Source: Laccaria trichodermophora (lineage: Eukaryota; Basidiomycota; Agaricomycetes; Agaricales; Hydnangiaceae). Taken from it: 64,000 nucleotides of DNA. Below, piece after piece: positions 12,067-22,117 of the stretch. Under the pieces are notes generated by a model, which worked only from the letters and a program-made list of their open reading frames with translations, did no database searches and was not told the DNA's origin. The position numbers were made by a program, and so were the translations under genes. Position 1 is the first letter of the stretch. Each line of letters starts with the position of its first letter. Location: the NCBI GenBank assembly GCA_018417955.1, contig JACTVC010000041.1, positions 295,953 to 359,952 on the forward strand, written 5' to 3'.

Positions 12067-12243
12067 TGGAGTGTTGGGCCTCAACACTCCAACACTGTGG
12101 GATGCATGTTTGGTTGTGTTTGGCAAGGGCTTCGGAGTAGATACACTGTTTGTAGGCAGACATTCCCATCATCATCATTCACCTCAAGCATTGCGACCGA
12201 GCTCCAAGAAAGCATTCCCATCAGGTCACTCGGCACCTCCCCA
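12067..12243 (+). repeat. 3' LTR (177 bp, uninterrupted)
   Basis: Runs from TGGAGTGTTGG to CACCTCCCCA. It carries the empty target site of the MITE that sits in the 5' LTR. Its end (GTCACTCGGCACCTC) recurs at 34611-34632. Confidence 0.8.
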
Positions 12244-12639
12244 CCAAAACGGAAGAAAGCTTGAGCTATACTAGATAGCATAGATGTGCAAAGGCATACT
12301 AGAGAGCATAGATGTGCAAAGGCAGTTGGAAAAGAGGGCTACCACTTGTGTAATTGAAATTCACCTGGTCGACAGAGTTGTTGCATGAGCAAAAAGGTAA
12401 CTTGAAGCTCTAGAGATACTTACTGAGCAGGGACTTATGGCAAAAGTAACCCTGACAGAGGGAAATGTGATTCAGGTTTTGAAGGCAAGCTTGCCACTAG
12501 TTGGAAGAGGTGGCTCTGTACTTCAAGACTCGACAACAGTGAACACTGACAAACCAGTTTTGAGATTCCGCCTTGAACTTTAAATATAAAAGGCAGGTGC
12601 TAAGAATAACTTATGTTTGGCAACATGGCACAATCACTC

Positions 12640-12810
12640 TAGTGTTGCTGAAGTTCAGTTCAGTCCAGTTCTTCATCTTTTTTTGAGAACTGAGAACTGA
12701 ACTGATGACCTCCAGGTTGAACTGAGGACTGAACAGGACTGAACTGGTAAGAACTGTTCTTCCCTGTTCAGTTCTGTTCAGTTCTTGGTTTGAACTGCCG
12801 AACTGACAAA
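12640..12810. repeat. GAACT/AGTTC-rich palindromic segment
   Basis: Many copies of GAACTG and CAGTTC in both orientations form an imperfect self-complementary block that begins TAGTGTTGCTG. It looks like one end or the core of a foldback MITE, but I could not find a matching right terminus or a target duplication. Confidence 0.45.
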
Positions 12811-12939
12811 AATTGGACAGGAAGTTGGTATCTGCTCTACTATTCAACAGTGATGGGATTTCTATTGGGTAAAACACAATAGTCTATGTAGATGAATTTC
12901 TGGAAGGCCTAAAATCCCAAAAATGATGAGTATTCATTG

Positions 12940-13403
12940 AGGGTGAACATGCAGGTGTATGGTAGAAAGATATAGAGGATGGATCTCCACCCCCCAGACC
13001 TTGCATGTGCCACTGTTGCCACTGACCCATTTCTGTCAACATCGTCACAGTATCAGAGGTCGTCTTGATAAAGGCATGGGGGAAGGGACCCAGACCTCTC
13101 CAGCCAGAAATGCACACAGTGAACATACACCATATTTGGCCAAACCACACACAGTGACAACCACAGTTTTAAAGATGGATAATGCCAGGTGTGCCAGTGT
13201 GAACAGACATGGCAGAAATCCAATGGGTTCGTGTGAGCATTCTGGTGAGTGGTAATGTGCGAGGATCCATGGAGGGTACTGGAATTGTCGTCCAACACAT
13301 AGTGTCGAAAGATCTCTGCTAGAATCTGGGGCGGAAGTTGATTATTGATGTGCAAAGTATCACTGGACTGGATCGTGGATTGGGACAGCTGATTGGATGG
13401 AGC
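12940..13403 (-). pseudogene. F-box-like protein remnant
   Basis: On the minus strand the frame from about 13403 carries a fungal F-box pattern: NNQLPPQILAEIF, then NPLDFCHVCSHWHTW and SLKLWLSL, followed by FWLERSG, as in Agaricomycete F-box proteins that recruit substrates to SCF ubiquitin ligases. The frame stops at TGA 13053-13055 in QDDL* and continues in the same frame with coding-like sequence. The upstream part is lost at the border of the element starting near 13415. A decayed fragment. Confidence 0.55.
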
Positions 13404-13864
13404 AATACTTATCACTCCCCCACCTATTCCCACTGGACTCCAGGACTCCAGTAGGATTCCTACTGGATTCCTACCGGATTTTAACAAAATTTCCAAAAAG
13501 GCATTTTCACATATTTCTCCATTCCCCCTCCTACTGGACTCCAACTGGACTCCAACTGGACTCCAACTGAACTTAAACAAATTAGATGAAATGCTCCACA
13601 CATTGATGTCCTACTGGATTCCCACTGGAATATCAACTTCAATGTATTACCAAGTCAGAACTTCAAATTTCTATTCAAAATTCACATTTAAACAAATGTT
13701 GTATTGTGAAATGACAACTAAATACAGAAAGATATTTTACTAATGTAATGAGGGAGGGGGAGGGAGTGATGGAGTGATGGAGGGAGTGGTGGAGGGAGAG
13801 AGCTATGGAAGGAGGGGAAGTGAGTGAAGTGAAATGATGGAGGGGGGAGGGGGTGAGAGAGGTG

Positions 13865-13956
13865 GAGAGAGGAAGAGAGGGAGGGAGGGAGGAAGAGAGG
13901 GAGGAAGGGAGGAAGAGAGGGAGGAAGAGAGGGAGGGAGGGAGGAAGAGAGGGAGT
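13865..13956. repeat. Purine minisatellite (GGGAGGGAGGAAGAGA-like), short block
   Basis: Imperfect tandem GGGAGGRAGGAAGAGA units, a shorter and more diverged relative of the block at 14267. Confidence 0.75.
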
Positions 13957-14266
13957 GTGATATAGGATTGGAAGGGAATGCCCAGAGGCCATAGTCAAAC
14001 AGTGGTATATAGCTAGATTTGGATATCTTACATAATATATTGATTGAACCACCACCTTGTCAGCAGTCTTGCCATCCTCTTGCACTACATGTAGTGCTTT
14101 GTATAACTGTACTTCCTACAGTATGCATAATCATGTTGGGCCAGCTGAGTATCTTGTAACTGCTCATTGCTCACTCATGGGTGTTGATCCCAGATCCACC
14201 CATTCTTGCCTCCTCCTTCCCTCTTGGCTTCAGCTATGCAAGAAGTTCAGAGTGAACGCTTCACAG

Positions 14267-14515
14267 GGAGGGAGGAAGAGAGGGAGGGAGGAAGAGAGGG
14301 AGGGAGGAAGAGAGGGAGGGAGGAAGAGAGGGAGGGAGGAAGAGAGGGAGGGAGGAAGAGAGGGAGGGAGGAAGAGAGGGAGGGAGGAAGAGAGGGAGGG
14401 AGGAAGAGAGGGAGGGAGGAAGAGAGGGAGGGAGGAAGAGAGGGAGGGAGGAAGAGAGGGAGGGAGGAAGAGAGGGAGGGAGGAAGAGAGGGAGGGAGGA
14501 AGAGAGGGAGGGAGA
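14267..14515. repeat. 16-bp tandem repeat GGGAGGGAGGAAGAGA, about 15 copies
   Basis: Highly regular purine-only array. Because the unit is not a multiple of three and lacks stop triplets, it stays open in several frames and produces artificial EREGGREGG or SLPPSLPP proteins. No gene is implied. Confidence 0.9.
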
Positions 14516-14589
14516 GAAGGATGGTGGGAGAGAGAGAGGGAGGGAGAGAGGGAGGGAGGGAGAGAGGGGGACAGAGACACATAGGCGGG

Positions 14590-15060
14590 GTGTTTTTCGA
14601 GGGCGGCGGATGTCATTTGTGGGCGGTGGGCGTTTTTCGTGGGCGGCAGATGTCGTTTGGGTGTGCTGGGTGTTTTTTGTGGGCGGCGGTTGTCGTTTGC
14701 ATGGGCGGTGGCTGTCGTTCATGGGTGCTGGGCGTTTTTCGTGGGCGGCGGTTGTCGTTTTCGTGGGTGGCGGGCATCATTTGTGATGGTGGGTGTTACA
14801 GTCGTCGTTGGCGGGTGGGAGCGGGTCGTCGCTGTCCCTCGTCTTTCTTGTTTGTCGTTCGGTGGGCGCTCATGGTTCATGGGTGGTTGTTGTGTCCGTG
14901 AGTGGGGTCGTCGTTGCGTGCCGTGGTCGTTTGTTGTTGTCGTCTGTTGTGGCCGTTGTTGTTGTTGTGGTCGCGTGTTGTGGTCGTCCGTTGTGGTCGT
15001 GGTGGGTGACGTGTTCGTGGTGGGTGAGCAAGAGGGTGGTGATGGTGGTGTTGTCGAGTG
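14590..15060. repeat. Degenerate G/T-rich repeats
   Basis: Repeated GTGGGCGGCGGTTGTCGTTT-like units (about 30 and 60 bp periods) grade into TGTTGTGGTCGT repeats. It is open in several frames but looks like low-complexity DNA inside the 13.4-15.5 kb element. Confidence 0.6.
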
Positions 15061-15165
15061 TTGTTGGGTTTGGGCAAAATTCCCACTCGCGGAATTTGCT
15101 GACGTCCTTTCTAGGAAGGAGGTCAGTACATTGGTATATAGAGCATATAATAATGACCTATAATA

Positions 15166-15265
15166 ATGCCTTCCTAGTGTAACTGGTAAAGTGCCAGTCT
15201 CTATAGTATTGTCCCTATGTTCATGAGGTTGAGAGTTTAATTCTGTCAGGTTGCGCTTTTTTTTA
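15166..15265 (+). other. tRNA-like / SINE-like segment
   Basis: TAGTGTAACTGGTAAAGTGCC resembles a Pol III A box. Some 50 bp later GAGAGTTTAATTCTG resembles a degenerate B box, and a run of T follows (TTTTTTTT at about 15258), like a Pol III terminator. The acceptor arms do not pair well, so a tRNA-derived SINE or tRNA remnant is likelier than a working tRNA. Confidence 0.35.
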
Positions 15266-16276
15266 TATTATATAATAACAACAACAGTGACAAACTGCTG
15301 GTCCTACTGGGCTCCCTGTCCCCGGAAATTCCTACTGGACTCATTCCTTAAAAATCCAGTAGAATTCCACAATTCCTGGTGATTTGGGATCATTCCAGTA
15401 GGAGTTTACTAGGACTCCACTAGGACTAGGATACAAAATTTGTATGGTGATCAGCCAACATAAAATGTGTCCCAGTCCTAGTCCAGTCCAGTAGGATTCC
15501 GGGAATCCAGTAGGAGTCTGGTAGGAATAGGTGGGGGAGAGTAAAGAGCTCGGATGGAGAGGGATATCAAAATTACATGCAAGGAGCTAATGACACAAGA
15601 TCAGTCAAATGAAATGTACGAGGTGTAGTTTTTGGTGGGATGGCCTGAGAGGGGTGGATTTAGGAAGAACCTCAAAAGAAAAGTGCTGTGTTCCTAAAGA
15701 CGAGTGGCCCTAGACAGCCTACACGAGGAGGGCGGGTGTTGATGTTGATGAGGGTTATCAACTCAAGAAAAGTTTGAGGTTGGTGGTTGTACTCACCATG
15801 AAATCCTTGTCCTTTCTATCTTCCACTCCTAGAGTTCCACAGTCTCCACAATTTCACCCCAGCCGTTCACAGCATCGTCGATGTTGGTGTTGTTTTGTTG
15901 TAGTGGAAGGAAGGTTTGCTTGACCAGTGTTGGCCAATAGCCTTTGAAACTCCAAAAGTACAACTCACTGGAAAAGAAGCATCCTGGATGGTCATGAAAG
16001 GTTCCAATGAAAGCTACAGACTGCCCTTGCTCGCTTAAAGTCAAGAAGTACCACAACACCTCTGTAATTCTCGGGAAATATCACAGGAACCACAACCACC
16101 CTATTGGAGCTGATAACCTTCGATTCATGCAGATATCAGACGCGACACGTGATTGGATTGCTGGAATGGTGCAGATGAAAGTAAAAAGCAATCACATTGT
16201 AAGTAATGTCTGGCACACATTAACACCTTAACTAAAACTCAATGAAAAATTCCAGCTTGAAATGGTGCATAAGTTG

Positions 16277-17299
16277 CAAGGGGGTCTTAGGATTCCAAAG
16301 TCTGACTGGGGGTTGGATAGGTAGGTCGGCTGCAGGCCCAGAAAAAAAAAATGGAACCCTCTACAAAAGTATCTCAAAACAGGCCTGGAAGGCCATACCT
16401 TGCAGGTTTGCAGTGCCAGTATGCTCCAGAACATGTAGATCAGTCAGAATTCAATGATATTCAAGTGTTATATAATATTTCTTTAATCTTATCTAATCAT
16501 AAATTGGCATTGCAAGAACTTGAGAATGACTCAGACAAGTGGGGATTGAGTGGCGCTGGCTCTGAAGCAGAAGAACAAACCTCAGAGTTGGAAGAAGGTG
16601 AGATGGGCATGACAGGAAATGCAAAGTTTGCAGATGAACACGACATCGAGGTTGTGAGAGTAGTAATTGAAAGTGGGGAGATTGTGGTAACAGACGTGGC
16701 AACAAATGTCACCACTGACGATGTGGGCTTGAAGAAGGACAGAGTGAGTATGACCTAAACTTAGCTGAATGCGCACTCACATGATATTTAGTGCCCTGTT
16801 CTTGAGCTGCTGTTGGAGACCACTTCAAGCACCTGTGATGTCAGCAACACTGTAATAGCTGCAAATACTACCAACTCAGAAGAAAGTGGCTGTTGTAAAT
16901 GAAAACACATTCCAAGGCAGATGCCAGCCTTGAACATTTGAACAGATGCCTGTGTGGAGTGGTGGTGGACTCACATTCAGATGGGGTTGTTGAATGTAAG
17001 AGGCTTGGCTGTGAAACACAGTGGGTAAGTATATGTTCCATCCAGCTGAGGTTACAAGTTACTCACCTATATACCAGTATCACCTATGTTGCATTTTGTT
17101 GGAAATTGTTCCACAAAACTGGGTTTGCGAGGCTTGTGAGGCATCTGGCACTGGTAGAGGAACAAAGCGATCATGATGATGACATCATATTACCATATAT
17201 AGAAATGTGCCTGATTACATAGGTAGGTAGGTCAAGGTAGTAAGGCTTAAAAAAGAAAATCGACCCCAGGTCCATTTTTTGAATCCTAAGACCCCCTTG
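16277..17299 (+). mobile_element. CAAGGGGG-ended element inside the MULE (1,023 bp)
   Basis: Inverted termini CAAGGGGGTCTTAGGATT and complement; flanks ATAAGTTG (16269-16276) and ATAACCTG (17300-17307), a diverged octamer duplication (6 of 8). Subterminal T-run plus AAGCC as in the other CAAGGGGG elements. Removal restores the MULE reading frame exactly. The interior carries a gene remnant ending in a PHD-like finger, so this is probably an internal-deletion derivative of a larger autonomous transposon. Confidence 0.8.
16899..17176 (+). pseudogene. C-terminal PHD-like finger remnant in the 1.0-kb element
   Basis: Exon 16899-17024 gives CLCGVVVDSHSDGVVECKR and GCETQW. A 53-bp intron (17025-17077) follows, then exon 17078-17176 gives YHLCC, NWVCEACE and a short basic tail ending at TGA 17174-17176. 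The Cys/His spacing (C-x-C ... C-x4-C ... H-x2-C ... C-x2-C) is PHD-finger-like. Upstream at 16351-16758 is an acidic frame that may belong to the same parent protein. It is likely the end of a transposon-encoded protein whose catalytic part is deleted here. Confidence 0.5.
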
Positions 17300-19145
17300 A
17301 TAACCTGTGTGAGCCTTGCTCCCTTTCTGACTCAGACATTCCACAGGGGAGTTCAATCTTAGCACTGCCGCATCACAATGACTTCATCATGTTGGCTGAT
17401 GTTTGTTGCATTGAGAAGGCAATTGAAGCAGAAGCTGTTCGCCTTGAATGCGATGATGGGAAGTCGGTTTTCTTGTGGGCTGAGCGGCTACGCACCATGG
17501 ATAGCCTTCTTGCATTCAAGTCGTGTGTTTGTGCAGTCCCTCCAGAATCAGAATTAGCTGATGATGTGTTTGTACTTGCATTTCAGACTCCATCTCAACA
17601 GGATCAATTCCACCTTTATGGGAACAAGGGTATTGTATTCATAGATGGAACCCACAATACAACAATGTACAAAAATATGACCTTAATGACTATCATTGTA
17701 TGGGATCATTGGGGTCATGGTAGAGAACAATATTTATCATTTGTGTCGAAGTAATGAGAAATTTTTTAGGCTTGCCTGTTGCTTGGATGATAGCCTCATA
17801 TGGGACACAAGAAACCATCGCTTGTTTTCTCTTGCTCCTTCGGAAACGCAACCTGCTCATGATTCCTTGGCGATTCATGTCAGATCATGATCTTGCTCAA
17901 ATAAATGCTATCATTCTGTGCTACCCTGAATCAGAGATCTGGCTTTGCTGGTGGCATGTTCTTCACACTTGGCAACAACATTTTGTGATTTCTCAACATG
18001 AACTCCTGTGGGAAAAGCTGAAAGTGTTGATTCGAATTGAACATCAAGCTGATCTGGAGGCTGCACTGGAGAAAATCAAGGACTTGGCGCCTCCATGGTT
18101 TTGGGATTACCTTGTCAAGTACTGGCTACCTCAGCAATTTCTCTCGATGTGGTCGGCTGTTTACTGCAGGAACCGAGGAGTATACCTACTCAGTGATACG
18201 AACATGCTTGTCGAGGCATGAGCATCTCAAGCCTATTTAAATAACCTTTGATTCAAGCTCTGACTCTCTCAATTCTTTTATGTAAAGTTGGCACCATGTT
18301 TTGAAAGGAAAATTCCTTGAAGGTTGACAAAATTGGTGTCTTGATCACTTGGTGCATATCCTTGTTGATTGCGTACTTCCATATTACCTGCTCAAGGAAC
18401 GCTGCCAAAAGCTTGGTTTTGAAGGCAAGAACCTGGAAAATCAAAAGCAGCTCAACATTATTCATCACAGTCAGTCCATCACCATCAACGATATTGCCAA
18501 ACATCAAGGCCACGAACACACAGATGTCATATACTGGGTCAAGGCTGCTTCCCAACCTGGCCATTGGTATGAGGTCGACGTTGCCGCATACACTTGCACC
18601 TGTAACGACTACCTGGTCATACAGTTTTGTAAACACCTGCATGTGGTTCAAAGCCTTTTTCCTTTGTCCAACCTCGCTTCATCCACACAGGTTGATGATC
18701 TCGCTATTGGCTGCGAACTTCAAGTTACTAACTCAGATACACCATCAAATTGTAATCTCAGTTTTGGACTCCCTGGAATTGAGGATCCTGCCATTGCCCT
18801 CATCGTGGGTTCTGAAGTCAGGTCTTCTGTATTGCGTAGCATCACTGAGAAGCTTGAAAGCTTTGCAGCCTGTTTCTGCTTACAAGGTACACTGGAGCAG
18901 GCAAAGTGGGTTGAAGCATGGATCAATCATGAACTGTCACTTGAAACCCCTACAACACTTTCTTCAAGTTTGCTTCCAAAGAAGCAGAAGCTCTCACCAC
19001 ATCTGAACAGCTGGCCAGAAACTCAAGCAGCAATGATGCCAGCTAAAAAGACATGCCCCAAATGAGCAGGCGATCAAGCGTATGGCACTGGAGAGTCAAG
19101 TGGCAAGAAAGCAAAGCTACTTCCAAAGCTGGTGGCAACACTGTT

Positions 19146-19728
19146 TAGTGTTTGAAAGTCTGGTCTGGTCCAGTTTTTGATGCCCAGGGGCATTAACCGT
19201 AACTGTAACCGGTCTGCCTTTTCCCCAGAAGTCAAAAGACCAGACTGGACTGCAAAAAGACCACAGACCGCGGTTTTTTGCGGTCTATAGACTGGTTTCG
19301 GTCTGCACCGGTTTTAACCGGTTTATGACCGGTCTTTAGGCCAATATTTTCAAATTATGAATCGGTAAATTTATTAACATCTTTATTAGCTTCAAAACGA
19401 GCCCAAGAACGTTAAATTCCGTTAGGAATTGGTGCTTCTATAAAATAAGTCTGGTACATCTATTATTCCCAAAAGTAATTTACATTTTAATTCATATCTC
19501 TCTCGTTTTTTGACCAAATCGTACGTTCTTGGGTGCGTTTTAAAGGGTATTTAAGGGGCTACAAAAGATCGGTCCAAACCGGTCTTGACCGGTTCACGTT
19601 AACCGGTTTTTTTGCGGTCTTTACATCTCAAAAATAAAAAGACTGAACTGCAGGTCTGGTCTTTTGCAGTCTTGGTCTGGTCTGGTTACGGTCTTTTTCC
19701 AGTCATGAGACCAGACTTCCAAACACTA
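19146..19728. mobile_element. hAT-type MITE (583 bp) with perfect 8-bp TSD
   Basis: Inverted termini TAGTGTTTGRAAGTCTGG... (21 bp, one mismatch). A perfect ACACTGTT duplication lies at 19138-19145 and 19729-19736. The interior is a foldback rich in ACCGGT and GGTCT/AGACC motifs. TAG-starting termini plus an 8-bp duplication are classic hAT. It inserted at the very end of the MULE coding region. Confidence 0.85.
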
Positions 19729-19736
19729 ACACTGTT

Positions 19737-22117
19737 AACCATCCAAACCCTGCTCTGCCAGAGACCCTTGTTCTTCCAACTAAGGACCAACACACTCAGC
19801 CCCTCATCCCGTTTCACAGTAATTCTCACCTGCCTCCAAATTCAAACTACTACCATCCAAAAACCCATTTATACTAATCCATTTGTTCATCTGTATCATC
19901 TAATTTCGCTTTGTATGACTCTGAATCATGGTGGATACCCCATAGCACACCTAATATGTACACTTGAGATCATTGCTGTAGCCTCCAGAGCAGAAAATGT
20001 ATCCTTATGTATTCACACTTCCATTGATGCGCATTGATGAGAGAAAATGATATACAAGTTCAACACTCAACTGGAACTGGGCAGTACATAGCAAGAACAC
20101 AATCACGTAGCGAGAACTGAACATGACCAGAATTCTACCAACAGCGCGTCCTGCCTTTAACAAAGGCGCTAATAAACAAAGGTGCATTCCGGAGTTGGAG
20201 AAAATTTATCCAACTCCTGGACCTTCCTTTTATATTTAAAGTTCAAGGCAGAAAGTGAATAACTCTGACAAACAGGGCGTTGTTTTGGTCTGTTTTGGGT
20301 CTATTGTGTTTTGACACTCAGAGTCAACAAGGAGTGTAGCATTCCCATTCTTTGACTACATTTCTCTATATTAAAAGCTTCATGACCACTTCACTTCCAA
20401 TTTTGAGCCCTCATCACATGACACTGGGAATGACACCCATGGTAGACAAGGGAAAACAGTTATGTGCTGACCTGCATAACTTTGAATCAAGGTGGTTGGG
20501 AGTTACATTTATATTTTTGCAGTTTCATGTACTTGAGAACTCATCCCATCACCATCAAGGGGGTAATGGAATGTGGAAAATGTACCAACACTCCCTATTT
20601 TTCTTGTGGATTTGGCTTACCTCCCCTACCCCTCCCACTACATAAGCTATGTTTTTCAAAGTTCCAATGTTTTTATTTTTTATTTTTTTATTGTCATATC
20701 ATCCCAGCTTCTCAAAAATCCTAAAAGCTGGCCTATCTATCAACTGGAAACTCACAAACTTTCAAATCACAGTTGAAAATTCTTTGCATACTCTTGGGAG
20801 GAGCATAAAATGGTGAGTTTTACAAACTATCAACAGCACATTTACATATGAAATTGTGATACAGAAAGTCATTCAAAGGTGAAATATGTTGAGCTCAGCC
20901 ATAGTGGCTTTGTTTCTGCTTTCATTAACAAGAGCCTTTGATAAACTTCCACCTTTCTCAAGAGGTTCATTTGGAGTTTCAAATTCAACACTTTTGGCAA
21001 GTAAGTAAAAGGTCTGGAAGGAAAAAAACATTCCCTTGCTCTGCCTACAACCCATCATGGCCACCAAGGGCATTCTGATGGCCTACACTCCCTTCAGCAT
21101 TGAAAATGTTATAACTACATATCTGGCTCTTGAACAGATGCTTTGTTTTGCTATTGCTTGAGCAATTTGTGACAAAAATGAGTAGACCAGGTTGCTATTT
21201 CTTTTTGGCCTTTGGCCTGATCCATCTTCTACCACCACCTTGATCACCATGACAGAATTCAAAACATTCTAAGCAATAAATAGGAAAAGATCTGCTGGCC
21301 TTGACTCAAACATCTCAGTATTCAAAATCTAGAGTGAAGCTCACATAATAGGTCATCAAAACAATTTATGGTGGGCTAGATTTTACAGTTTATACAATTG
21401 TTAAAGTATACTGGGACAGGGGACTCTTGTAAAAAAGTCTGCCAGAAGCTAAAGGAACTTGCAAGTGATTTTATAAAGAAGAGCAGAAAGTAAAATTTAC
21501 ACTTTACACAATGGTCACAGTATCCTATGTCTGGTATTCACATTCTGATATCCCTAAGATAGAAACATTGTTGTAAGTGGTCTCAAAGTGGGAGTGCTCA
21601 TACAGGTCACTTCAAGGGTCTACCTCCTTGCAACTAACAGTATTCATTCCTACAGTCCCACAGCCATGGGCCAGGATTGAGCCTGCAGCCATAACATCTT
21701 AGTTAATGTGCATCCTATGGACTGCTTACATTATGGGAACTGTAGTCTGTAGTATTCATGCTGTGATTACAATTGTGAAGAATTTACTAGAAACTACAGG
21801 AACCAGCAAATGATCTTAAAAAGATAAAAAATCAGAGAAAGTAAGTTTTACATTTTACACAATTGTTGAAGCATACTGGGACAAGGGACATGAACTAGGA
21901 ATATTGTAAAGAAATTTCCTGGAAATTACATTCTTAAGAAAGAAGAGAAAGTTGGCATACTGAGGCATGTTGGCCTATGAGCTAGTTACACAACAAGTCC
22001 ACAGATATCAGCAAAGAAAAACAGACTAAGATATAACTTTAAATTTCTGTGATTTCAGTTAGCACCCATATTTGGTGTGAGATGTAGAAAGGGAACACAC
22101 TTATTGTCATCTGCTGT
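19737..22117. other. AT-rich stretch without a recognised gene
   Basis: Only short frames. A segment around 20224-20258 (TTTTATATTTAAAGTTCAAG) is an inverted match to 12563-12597, so part of this region is probably TE-derived. The last part lies downstream of the NB-ARC gene's final exon. Confidence 0.4.

Larger units (their letters stand above)
10090..12243 (+). mobile_element. Small non-autonomous LTR retroelement (177-bp LTRs)
   Basis: Two direct repeats of 177 bp (TGGAGTG...CTCYCCA, so TG...CA ends) lie at 10090-10785 and 12067-12243. The 5' copy becomes exactly 177 bp once the 511-bp MITE and its 8-bp duplication are removed. The LTRs differ at about ten positions. A primer-binding-like TGGTGATGAGAG follows the 5' LTR and a polypurine tract precedes the 3' LTR. 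The only ORF is at 10960-12018. There is no reverse transcriptase or integrase, so it must be mobilised in trans (TRIM/LARD class). No flanking target duplication was found. Confidence 0.8.
13415..15540. mobile_element. 2.1-kb element with TCCAGTAGGA subterminal arrays
   Basis: The ends are an inverted repeat of the kind CTCCCCCACCTATTCC (left) and GGAATAGGTGGGGGAG (right). Both ends (about 13405-13640 and 15298-15540) hold many copies of TCC(T)ACTGGA and its complement in both orientations, reminiscent of transposase-binding subterminal repeats. The interior is minisatellite and low-complexity DNA with no transposase. No clear target duplication was found, so class and exact limits are uncertain. 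Confidence 0.5.
15950..19144 (+). pseudogene. Mutator-like (MULE) transposase, decayed and interrupted
   Basis: Ordered domains: an N-terminal FAR1/WRKY-like zinc module (CPCSLKV ... YHRNHNHPIG), the MULE DDE region (FIDGTHNTTMY, then MSDHDLAQINAI, then CWWHVLHTW), and a C-terminal SWIM finger (TCTCNDYLV...CKHLH, C-x-C-x8-C-x-H). Introns: one from about 16199 with acceptor at 16252-16253, and 17720-17769 (50 bp). A 1.0-kb element sits at 16277-17299; removing it and one octamer joins LEMVHKL to CEPCSLSD in frame. Lesions: a 1-bp insertion near 16023, a donor near 18216 reading ATGAGC where GTGAGC would fit, a TGA after KFLEG near 18320, and a frame change near 19065. The cut-and-paste enzyme is therefore inactive here. 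MULE terminal repeats were not identified. Confidence 0.85.

Noticed and set aside
10090..12243. Autonomous LTR retrotransposon
   Set aside because: The 1.28 kb between the LTRs has no protease, reverse transcriptase, RNase H or integrase motif in any frame.
14057..14901. Open frames rich in EREGGREGG or SLPPSLPP on both strands
   Set aside because: They are translations of a 16-bp tandem repeat that lacks stop triplets in any frame; there is no start context, domain or splice support.
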